Positions 1 to 5,721 of a DNA stretch of 16,457 nucleotides are shown piece by piece. Within the stretch, counting starts at the first letter, position 1; each line of letters opens with the position of its first letter. The notes beneath the pieces were generated by a model. That model was not told the DNA's origin, made no database searches, and saw only the letters and a program-made list of their open reading frames with translations. Where the stretch lies: the NCBI GenBank assembly GCA_040830545.1, contig JBFOMB010000158.1:1-16457 (forward strand), in the 5' to 3' direction. This DNA comes from HXMU1420-2 sp040830545 (GTDB lineage Bacteria; Pseudomonadota; Alphaproteobacteria; Rhodobacterales; Rhodobacteraceae). Position numbers and translations under genes: made by a program.

Positions 1-1200
1 CCCGCATCCGGCCTCGGCGGGGCCCGGTTTGGGTCGTCTGCTGATGTCATTACCGCCAATGTGGCGGGGCGTTCTGTTACACTAAGCGGGAACCCGGACT
101 ACTGGGGCCGCGGCCTGCCGATCCGGCGGGGGATGCAGAATTTCGACGAGATGCGGATCGAATTTTACGGCGACGGGGCCGTGATGTTCGAGGCGTTCAA
201 GGCCGGGCAATTGACTGTCATGCGGGAATACAATGCGGATGCTTGGGATACGCAATATACCTTCCCAGCTGTCGACCGGGGTGAGGTGGTCAAGACCGAG
301 ATCCCGCATAACCGCCCCTCGGGCATGACCGGGTTTGTTCTGAACACCCGCCGCGCACCGTTTGACGATTGGCGCGTGCGCGAGGCGCTGATGCTGGCGT
401 TCAATTTTGAATACATCAACGACACGATCACCGGTGGGGTTCAGCCGCGCATAACCTCATACTTTGCCAATTCCGAACTCGCCATGCGCCCCGGCCCGGC
501 AGAGGGGGCCGTGCGCGCACTGCTGGAGCCACTGGCCGACCACCTGCTGCCGGGTACGTTAGAGGGGTACGAAATGCCGGTGGGCGACGGCACCTCCCGC
601 AACCGTCGCAACCTGCGCAAGGCGGTGAAGCTACTGGAAGAGGCCGGGTGGACCGTGCAGGACGGCGTATTGCGCAATGCAGAGGGCACTGCGTTTAGCC
701 CAAGGGTGCTGCTGCGGCAGGGTGCGGGTGACATGATCCCTGTCGTGGACATCTATGCCCGAGCGCTGGAACGGCTGGGCATTTCGCTGGAGACCGAAGT
801 CGTGGACAACGCGCAATTCACGTCACGCGAAGCCGATCTGGATTTCGACATCACCACGTTCCGACGTGATCTGTCCCTGTCTCCGGGCAATGAACAGCGG
901 CTGTACTGGGGGTCTAAAGGTGCGAACCAACCGGGCACCCGGAACCTGATGGGGATCGACTCGCCTGCCGTCGATGCGCTGATCGAAACCATCCTGCAAT
1001 CAGAAAGCCACCCGGACTTCGTGGCCGCCGTGCGCGCGTTGGACCGGGTGCTGACCGCCGGGCGCTATGTCATCCCGATATGGCAGTTCGATATCGGCCG
1101 CATCGCCCATAGCAGCGTGATCCACCATCCCGAGAGCTTCCCGGTCTACGGGGACCGCCCGGGGCTGGTTGCAGATACGTGGTGGTACAAAGAGAACTGA
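1..1200 (+). CDS. ABC transporter substrate-binding protein, YejA-like oligopeptide family (5' end missing)
   Basis: Periplasmic solute-binding protein of family 5 (SBP_bac_5), the group that delivers oligopeptides to an inner-membrane ABC permease. The reading frame is open from base 1, so the gene begins outside the window; about 399 residues are visible of a family usually near 600. What is seen fits the YejA branch: a GRSVTLSGNPDYWGRGLP segment, then NFDEMRIEFYGDG, MFEAFKAGQ, DWRVREALMLAFNFEYIN, GGVQPRITSYF, and near the end LSPGNEQRLYWGS and RYVIPIWQFD. All are recalled as conserved in that branch. The signal peptide would lie upstream. No permease or ATPase gene follows; the next gene is an arsenic regulator 45 bp downstream, so transport partners, if linked, lie to the left. 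The peptide substrate cannot be told from sequence. The family call is firm, the exact role is inferred. Confidence 0.9.
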   Translation, partial: PASGLGGARFGSSADVITANVAGRSVTLSGNPDYWGRGLPIRRGMQNFDEMRIEFYGDGAVMFEAFKAGQLTVMREYNADAWDTQYTFPAVDRGEVVKTEIPHNRPSGMTGFVLNTRRAPFDDWRVREALMLAFNFEYINDTITGGVQPRITSYFANSELAMRPGPAEGAVRALLEPLADHLLPGTLEGYEMPVGDGTSRNRRNLRKAVKLLEEAGWTVQDGVLRNAEGTAFSPRVLLRQGAGDMIPVVDIYARALERLGISLETEVVDNAQFTSREADLDFDITTFRRDLSLSPGNEQRLYWGSKGANQPGTRNLMGIDSPAVDALIETILQSESHPDFVAAVRALDRVLTAGRYVIPIWQFDIGRIAHSSVIHHPESFPVYGDRPGLVADTWWYKEN

Positions 1201-1209
1201 TTTTCGAAA

Positions 1210-1238
1210 TTGACGACGGTTGGTAATTTCCATATTTC
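1210..1238 (+). promoter_or_regulatory. Candidate promoter of the arsR-arsC fusion gene
   Basis: TTGACG at 1210-1215 is a 5/6 match to the -35 consensus. With a 17-base spacer the -10 falls at TATTTC (1233-1238), a weak match; CATATT at 1231-1236 is an alternative with a 15-base spacer. Either places the transcription start within a few bases of the ATG at 1246, which would give a leaderless mRNA. This agrees with the lack of any purine-rich ribosome-binding sequence before that ATG. Prediction from motif matching only. Confidence 0.5.
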
Positions 1239-1254
1239 ATGAAATATGGAAATT
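1225..1254. promoter_or_regulatory. Perfect 30-bp palindrome over the start codon, probable ArsR operator
   Basis: The left half AATTTCCATATTTCA (1225-1239) is followed directly by its exact reverse complement (1240-1254), with no spacer and no mismatch. It is AT-rich against a GC-rich background. It covers the candidate -10 region, the predicted transcription start and the first three codons of the downstream gene. ArsR/SmtB repressors bind AT-rich inverted repeats as dimers, so autorepression by the adjacent gene product is the natural reading. In a longer transcript reading through from the binding-protein gene, the same sequence would form a hairpin hiding the start codon. Confidence 0.8.
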
Positions 1255-2091
1255 GATGTACCCTCCCAGCTTTCTGCCCTGTCGCATCCCAAGCGTCTGG
1301 ACCTGTTTCGCCTGCTCATGCGACGCTACCCCGACGCTGTGGCCGCCGGAGAAATCGCGTCCGCGCTGGATCTGAAAGCCAACACTGCCTCGGTCTATCT
1401 GACCGCGCTGCGCAATGCGGACCTGATCGAACAGACCCGGTCAGGCACGTCACTGCGCTATCAGGTGAACCTGACTGCCGTGCGCTCCCTGTTTTCCGGG
1501 TTGCTCAGCGATTGCTGTCAGAACCGCCCGGACCTGTGCCTGCCCCCCTTCCCCGCAACGGACTCTGCACCAATGACATCAGCCAAACCGCCCTACTCTG
1601 TCCTCTTCATCTGCACCGCAAATTCTGCCCGCTCGATCATGGCCGAGGCGATCCTGAACCGCGAAGGTCAGGGTCGGTTCATAGCGTATTCCGCGGGCGT
1701 TGCCCCCGCAGGCAGCCCACATCCAGAGGTTTTGCGGCTGCTGGGCGATAAGGACTATGACCTGTCAGCCCTGAAATCCCAGAACCTGGATGAGTTTGCG
1801 GGCGCGGGCATCCCGCTCGATTTCGTGTTCACCGTCTGCGATCATGCCGCGAACGAGGCCTGCCCGACATGGCCGGGACAACCCATGTCGGCCCATTGGG
1901 GACTGGCCGATCCGGTTAAGGTCGGCGGCAACGACGCTGAAAAGCAACTGGCCTTCCAGCAAACCTATGGCCTGTTGCGCAAACGGATCACCGCCTTTGC
2001 CAGCCTGCCGATTGAAACGCTGGACCGGGTTTCACTGCAACACCGGCTGGACGACATCGGGCGTGGTGCGTTGCTGGCTGACGCGACCTGA
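1246..2091 (+). CDS. Fused ArsR-family repressor and thioredoxin-type arsenate reductase
   Basis: A 281-residue two-domain protein. Residues about 5-85 form an ArsR winged helix (ALSHPKRLDLFRLL, then recognition region AGEIASALDLKANTASVYLTAL, then wing SGTSLRYQVN). The ELCVCDL-type metal site of classic ArsR is absent; instead C90, C91 and C98 follow the wing, close to the C-terminal three-cysteine arsenite site described for Acidithiobacillus ArsR. Residues about 116-280 are a low-molecular-weight-phosphatase fold ArsC: P-loop C123-TANSAR-S, then C198 and C206 (VCDHAANEACP) as the expected redox cysteines regenerated by thioredoxin. The predicted reaction is arsenate to arsenite in the cytoplasm. 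The start ATG lies inside the 30-bp palindrome with no Shine-Dalgarno; later Met codons would cut the HTH. M110 (ATG at 1573) could start a free reductase but lacks a clear ribosome site. The aquaporin gene follows after 8 or 11 bp, so the two form an operon. ArsR-ArsC fusions are known elsewhere. Confidence 0.92.
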   Translation: MEIDVPSQLSALSHPKRLDLFRLLMRRYPDAVAAGEIASALDLKANTASVYLTALRNADLIEQTRSGTSLRYQVNLTAVRSLFSGLLSDCCQNRPDLCLPPFPATDSAPMTSAKPPYSVLFICTANSARSIMAEAILNREGQGRFIAYSAGVAPAGSPHPEVLRLLGDKDYDLSALKSQNLDEFAGAGIPLDFVFTVCDHAANEACPTWPGQPMSAHWGLADPVKVGGNDAEKQLAFQQTYGLLRKRITAFASLPIETLDRVSLQHRLDDIGRGALLADAT

Positions 2092-2099
2092 AAGGCACC

Positions 2100-2753
2100 A
2101 TGATGGACACACGGAAACTGGCCGCCGAAGGTCTGGGCACGGCGATGCTGCTGATAGGCGTGGTCGGGTCCGGCATCATGGCGGAAACCCTGTCGGGCGG
2201 GAACGCGGCGATTGCCTTGCTGGCAAACGCGATTGCCACGGGCGCAATGCTGTACGCCATCATCACAACGCTTGGCCCGGTGTCCGGTGCCCATTTCAAC
2301 CCGGCTGTCACGCTGGCCTTTGCATTGCGGGGCGAGATCGCACCGGATGAGGCCGTGCAATATGTCGTGGTCCAAGTGATTTGCGGAATCCTGGGCGTCT
2401 GGGCCGCGCATATCATGTTCGACCTGCCGATCCTGCAAAGCTCCTCAACGATGCATCGCATTGGTATGGCGCAATGGTTTTCCGAGGTGCTGGCAACTTT
2501 CGGCCTGCTGTTCGTGATCTTCGGCGGTCTGAAATCCCGGGCCGAGGCGGTGCCGACGCTTGTCGCGCTTTACATCACCGGGGCCTATTGGTTCACCTCT
2601 TCCACCAGTTTCGCCAACCCGGCGGTGACCATCGCGCGGAGTTTCAGCGATACATTTGCCGGGATATATCCGGGCCACATCGCGATGTTCATCATGATGC
2701 AGTTGGTCGCCGTGTTGATCGCACATGTGACACTGCGGCGTTTGTTTGCGTGA
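2100..2753 (+). CDS. aqpS: Aquaporin/aquaglyceroporin of the arsenic-linked AqpS type
   Basis: MIP-family channel of 217 residues with about six membrane helices and two half-helix loops. The pore motifs are NPA at 67-69 (GAHFNPAVTLAF) and NPA at 173-175 (SFANPAVTIARSF). In water channels the second motif is followed directly by the selectivity-filter arginine (NPAR); here that place is V176, and the nearest arginine is R180. I recall the same replacement in Sinorhizobium meliloti AqpS, which lets arsenite leave the cell down its gradient after ArsC reduction. The gene lies 8 bp after arsR-arsC and is surely co-transcribed with it. Two ATGs stand in tandem (2100 and 2103); AAAGG at 2091-2095 is better spaced for the second, giving 216 residues. 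An arsenite-exit role is inferred from context and family; glycerol or another solute is possible. Confidence 0.88.
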   Translation: MMDTRKLAAEGLGTAMLLIGVVGSGIMAETLSGGNAAIALLANAIATGAMLYAIITTLGPVSGAHFNPAVTLAFALRGEIAPDEAVQYVVVQVICGILGVWAAHIMFDLPILQSSSTMHRIGMAQWFSEVLATFGLLFVIFGGLKSRAEAVPTLVALYITGAYWFTSSTSFANPAVTIARSFSDTFAGIYPGHIAMFIMMQLVAVLIAHVTLRRLFA

Positions 2754-2775
2754 CGGATTTAACGGCGCCAGCGTA

Positions 2776-2796
2776 GTTCCGGACTTGTTCCGGGAC
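2776..2796. terminator. Short hairpin between convergent genes, possible terminator or dispersed repeat
   Basis: GTTCCGGA (2776-2783) pairs with TCCGGGAC (2789-2796) across a 5-base loop, eight pairs with one G-U. There is no T-run on either side, so factor-independent termination is doubtful. It lies in the 105-bp gap between the aquaporin gene and the convergent methyltransferase gene, where a shared terminator would sit. Its sequence also resembles short palindromes scattered between genes in some alphaproteobacteria; that is recollection, not tested. Confidence 0.35.
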
Positions 2797-2858
2797 CTCT
2801 TGGCCGCGCCTAACAACCCAAAACCTCAATGAGGGAACCACAGCAACCAATTTCCGGT

Positions 2859-3464
2859 TCAGACATTGCGGTGCGCCAGCCAGACACATGCGTGACCACA
2901 ATCGGGGTCTTCGATCACATGTTCGACGACCTCGAAAGTGTGCTGCTGCAACAATGTAATGTATTCACGCTCATCCAGACTTGCATGATACAGGGCCTCG
3001 CCTGCGAACTCCCCTATCGCCACACCTGCTTGTGAACCAGTGGTGAACATCAGCGCAGCTGTATCGGTCGCGTGCCTTTCAAAGACCGAAAACATGTGTC
3101 GTTGATCCTCTGGTGTCAGATGAAAGCTGCTGTTCCACGCCAGAAAACCGTCGAATGATCGGTCGAGCCTCAGATCCCGCATATCCGACACGATCCAATG
3201 GCCGCCGGGCAAGGCCGCTTTGGCCAAATCAATCAGCTCCGGCGATGTATCTATCCCGGTCAAGGCACAGCCCCTTTCAATAAGGTATCGGCCAATTGGG
3301 TCGCCGAACCCACATCCCAAATCCAGCACCGACGGGTTTTCCGGCAAAAGATCCAGAAACCGGTCGAGCCATTTGCGTTCGATCAGGTCACGACTGCGGT
3401 TTCTGGCCCAGGAGGCTGCTTGACGACGGTACAAATCGACAACGTTCTTAGAATCTGTGTTCAC
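2859..3464 (-). CDS. Class I SAM-dependent methyltransferase, small-molecule type
   Basis: A 201-residue cytosolic enzyme with a Rossmann methyltransferase fold. Motif I is VLDLGCGFGDP (46-56), the acidic residue that binds the SAM ribose is D72 in TGIDTSPELI, motif II/III contains SDMRDLRLDRSFDG (93-106), and AWNSSFHLTPEDQR (109-122) is the usual substrate-side segment. The start is GTG at 3464, supported by AGGAG (3471-3475) six bases upstream. The protein matches a widespread group of stand-alone methyltransferases with YHASLDEREY and EDPDCG near the end, whose substrate is not known to me. It is not an arsenite methyltransferase: ArsM's arsenic-binding cysteine pattern is missing. It converges on the arsenic operon and diverges from the short hypothetical gene at 3636, so it probably has its own promoter in 3465-3635. 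The fold is certain, the substrate unknown. Confidence 0.88.
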   Translation of the reverse strand: MNTDSKNVVDLYRRQAASWARNRSRDLIERKWLDRFLDLLPENPSVLDLGCGFGDPIGRYLIERGCALTGIDTSPELIDLAKAALPGGHWIVSDMRDLRLDRSFDGFLAWNSSFHLTPEDQRHMFSVFERHATDTAALMFTTGSQAGVAIGEFAGEALYHASLDEREYITLLQQHTFEVVEHVIEDPDCGHACVWLAHRNV

Positions 3465-3635
3465 GCAGGGCTCCTGTTTGCCGGTTCATCAAGGCCCAAT
3501 TCACGTCGAACACCAATCCGGAGGGTGTGCCAAGTCCTGAGGCACCTCAATTCCGCTTCCTTCTAATCAAGTTATGTTATAACGTATCATATCCTCGGCG
3601 AGGCATCCGATTCAAAGCTGTGTGAAAGAAAAACC
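3465..3635. promoter_or_regulatory. Divergent intergenic region with AT-rich promoter-like core
   Basis: This 171-bp gap must drive the leftward methyltransferase and the rightward short gene. Around 3560-3592 the sequence turns AT-rich. It holds GTTATAAC (3576-3583, a perfect 8-bp palindrome), preceded by a GTTAT copy so that GTTAT-GTT-ATAAC is also an inverted repeat. TATCAT at 3585-3590 is a 5/6 match to a rightward -10; the reverse strand of 3576-3581 reads TATAAC, a 5/6 leftward -10. No good -35 is visible for either. CCTCG-G-CGAGG (3593-3603) is a small palindrome beside them. Confidence 0.35.
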
Positions 3636-3917
3636 TTGGCAAGAAACACGGGCAAAACCACCCTAAAGTCCAAACGGCGCGCGGAAAACCCAATGCAGGA
3701 ATACGACCGCCTGCCAGCTGAGCTGCGATCATGGCTGGCCTCGGCCATTCTGCCATGGCGCGCAAAGTCCGTACGCCGCGCGTATGACAGGGCCTATGCC
3801 CGCACCGGGGACAGCGAACAGGCTTTGCGTGAGCTGGACCGCATTCAATTGGCGCAAGTCGCGCGGGATGCCCGAAAGGTGTGGGACGGTTTGCACCCCA
3901 GCGCGGAAACCTCCTGA
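3636..3917 (+). CDS. Small conserved hypothetical protein, DUF6525-like
   Basis: A 93-residue basic soluble protein with no signal peptide or membrane helix. Its core (KSKRRAENPMQEYDRLPAEL, then LRSWLASAILPWRAKSVRRA, then ALRELDRIQ) looks like a short family I associate with Rhodobacteraceae and the label DUF6525; the match is from memory. It is predicted to be mostly helical. The start used is TTG at 3636. The first ATG in frame is at 3693 (M20), but the residues before it (NTGKTTLKSKRRAENP) look part of the conserved block, so TTG is preferred although the upstream ribosome site (GAAAG) is poor. The acyl-CoA synthetase begins 78 bp later with its own strong ribosome site. No function is assigned. 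Confidence 0.75.
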   Translation: MARNTGKTTLKSKRRAENPMQEYDRLPAELRSWLASAILPWRAKSVRRAYDRAYARTGDSEQALRELDRIQLAQVARDARKVWDGLHPSAETS

Positions 3918-3981
3918 CCGCTGCGTTTTCGCAAATTCCCTGCGCCAATGCTCTTTTTCGTGTAGCCTGCCCGAACCACGG

Positions 3982-3990
3982 CGGGGGAGG
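3982..3990 (+). promoter_or_regulatory. Strong ribosome-binding site that fixes a GTG start
   Basis: GCGGGGGAGG ends at 3990, five bases before GTG at 3996. No ATG lies in frame nearby, and a second GTG at 4005 is less well spaced, so this site decides the start of the acyl-CoA synthetase. Confidence 0.7.
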
Positions 3991-3995
3991 CGCAG

Positions 3996-5621
3996 GTGTA
4001 TCAGGTGAATTTGACCGAGTCCTATTTTCCGATTCAGGACCAGGAGGAGGTCCTGGAAACCACAGTGGGCGGATTGCTGCGCCAAACCGCAGCGACCAAC
4101 CCGGATGATCCCGCCCTGACCGAGGTCGACATGACCGGTGCGCTGGGACGACGCTGGACGTTTGGCAGCCTACTGTCAGATGCAGAGGTGCTGGCGCTCG
4201 CGCTGTCCACCCGATTTGAACCGGGCGAACGGATTTGTGTCTGGGCCCCAAATGTGCCGGAGTGGGTGTTGCTGGAATATGCCTGCGCACTTGCCGGACT
4301 GACACTGGTCACCGCAAACCCGGCCTATCAGCCACAGGAATTGCGCTATGTGCTTGACCAATCCCGGTCCTCTGCCCTGTTCCTGACCTGTTCTTTTCGT
4401 GGCAATCCCATGTGGGACATCGCGCAAGAGGCCGCACAGGGCCTGCCGAACCTGAAGGAAATTGTCGATATTCAGGATCGCGCGGCGGTTCACGCGCAGG
4501 GGTCGCGCCCGGCTGAATTGCCCGACGTGCAGGCCGGGGATGCCGCACAGATACAATACACCTCAGGCACCACAGGATTTCCCAAAGGCGCAGTGTTGAG
4601 CCATCGGGGCCTGACCAACAATGCGCGCTTCTATGCGGCACGACTGCAGGCGAAACCGGGCGAGCCCTGGGCCAGCGTCATGCCCCTGTTCCACACCGCA
4701 GGTTGCGCGATGGCAGTGCTGGGATCGCTGCAATCCGCGTCCCCGCTTTACCTGTTCACCATGTTCGACCCGGTTGCCTTCCTGCGCATCATCGAAAGCG
4801 AGCGGATCGCTCTGACCGGGGGTGTGCCGACGATGATCGTGGCCATGCTGGAAGTGCTGGACCACCAAAGCTTTGACACCTCCTCCATGCGCAGTTGCAT
4901 GTCGGGCGGATCTATGGTGCCCCCGCAACTGGTCCGCGCGATCAAGGACAAGATGGGATGTGGTGTGCAGACGGTTTATGGCCAGACCGAGTGCTCTCCG
5001 TTGATCACGATGCACCATCTGGATGAATCCGAGGCGGATGCGTGCAACACCATCGGCCAACCCATGCCCCAACACGAACTCGCCATTCGCGATCCGCAAA
5101 CGGATGCGATCCTGCCTGTGGGTGAGATTGGTGAGATTTGCGTGCGCGGCTACCTCATCATGATCGAGTACAATGACAATCCCGAAGCAACCGCTGCGAC
5201 GGTCGATGCAGAAGGCTGGCTGCGCACTGGTGACCTGGGGCGGATGGACAGCCGGGGTTATGTCGCGGTCACCGGTCGCGTGAAAGAAATGATCATCCGT
5301 GGCGGCGAAAACCTGTTCCCGGCAGAAATCGAAAACGTGCTGCTGGAACACCCCGATGTGGCGGAAATCGCTGTTGTCGGCCTGCCCGATGACAAATGGG
5401 GAGAGATTGTTGCCGCCTTTGTACGTCCCTCGGACGGCGCACAGGTTGATCCGCAGGCGCTAAAATCCCATTGCCGGGCGCATCTGGCCCCGATGAAATC
5501 ACCCGTGGTCTGGTGTCAGATGGAAAGCTTCCCCCTGACGGGATCGGGTAAGATCCGGAAATTCGCCCTGCGCGATCAGTTTATCGCTGGGGAAATCACC
5601 GCGTTGCCCACCGCGTCTTAA
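3996..5621 (+). CDS. AMP-binding acyl-CoA synthetase (fatty-acid or aryl acid CoA ligase family)
   Basis: A 541-residue cytosolic enzyme of the adenylate-forming family: it activates a carboxylic acid with ATP to an acyl-AMP, then transfers it to coenzyme A. Motifs run in the expected order: phosphate-binding TSGTTGFPKG (about 189-198), adenine-side VYGQTE (about 327-332), GWLRTGDLG (about 407-415) containing the ribose-binding Asp, hinge GRVKEMIIRGGENLFP (about 427-442), and near the end PLTGSGKIRK with the catalytic lysine (about 519). The length is typical. It resembles FadD-like synthetases for short or medium chains, but chain length and ring preference cannot be read from sequence. The following dehydrogenase gene starts 100 bp later; no shared pathway is evident, so joint transcription is uncertain. 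Confidence 0.92.
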   Translation: MYQVNLTESYFPIQDQEEVLETTVGGLLRQTAATNPDDPALTEVDMTGALGRRWTFGSLLSDAEVLALALSTRFEPGERICVWAPNVPEWVLLEYACALAGLTLVTANPAYQPQELRYVLDQSRSSALFLTCSFRGNPMWDIAQEAAQGLPNLKEIVDIQDRAAVHAQGSRPAELPDVQAGDAAQIQYTSGTTGFPKGAVLSHRGLTNNARFYAARLQAKPGEPWASVMPLFHTAGCAMAVLGSLQSASPLYLFTMFDPVAFLRIIESERIALTGGVPTMIVAMLEVLDHQSFDTSSMRSCMSGGSMVPPQLVRAIKDKMGCGVQTVYGQTECSPLITMHHLDESEADACNTIGQPMPQHELAIRDPQTDAILPVGEIGEICVRGYLIMIEYNDNPEATAATVDAEGWLRTGDLGRMDSRGYVAVTGRVKEMIIRGGENLFPAEIENVLLEHPDVAEIAVVGLPDDKWGEIVAAFVRPSDGAQVDPQALKSHCRAHLAPMKSPVVWCQMESFPLTGSGKIRKFALRDQFIAGEITALPTAS

Positions 5622-5721
5622 GCAAACTGGAAACTAGATTTTCAGTCCTTAAACGATCCGGCCCGCCGTTGACCCCTTGGGCCGCCTTTGGTCATGTCTG
5701 CGCAGCGAAATGGAGGGGCTC

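Noticed and set aside
2859..3464. Methyltransferase next to arsenic genes as an arsenite methyltransferase
   Set aside because: Its cysteines do not fit the ArsM pattern, it is on the opposite strand, and it resembles a general small-molecule methyltransferase group.
5631..5650. CTGGAAA/TTTTCAG hairpin after the acyl-CoA synthetase as a terminator
   Set aside because: AT-rich seven-pair stem with a wobble and no T-run; too weak to support.
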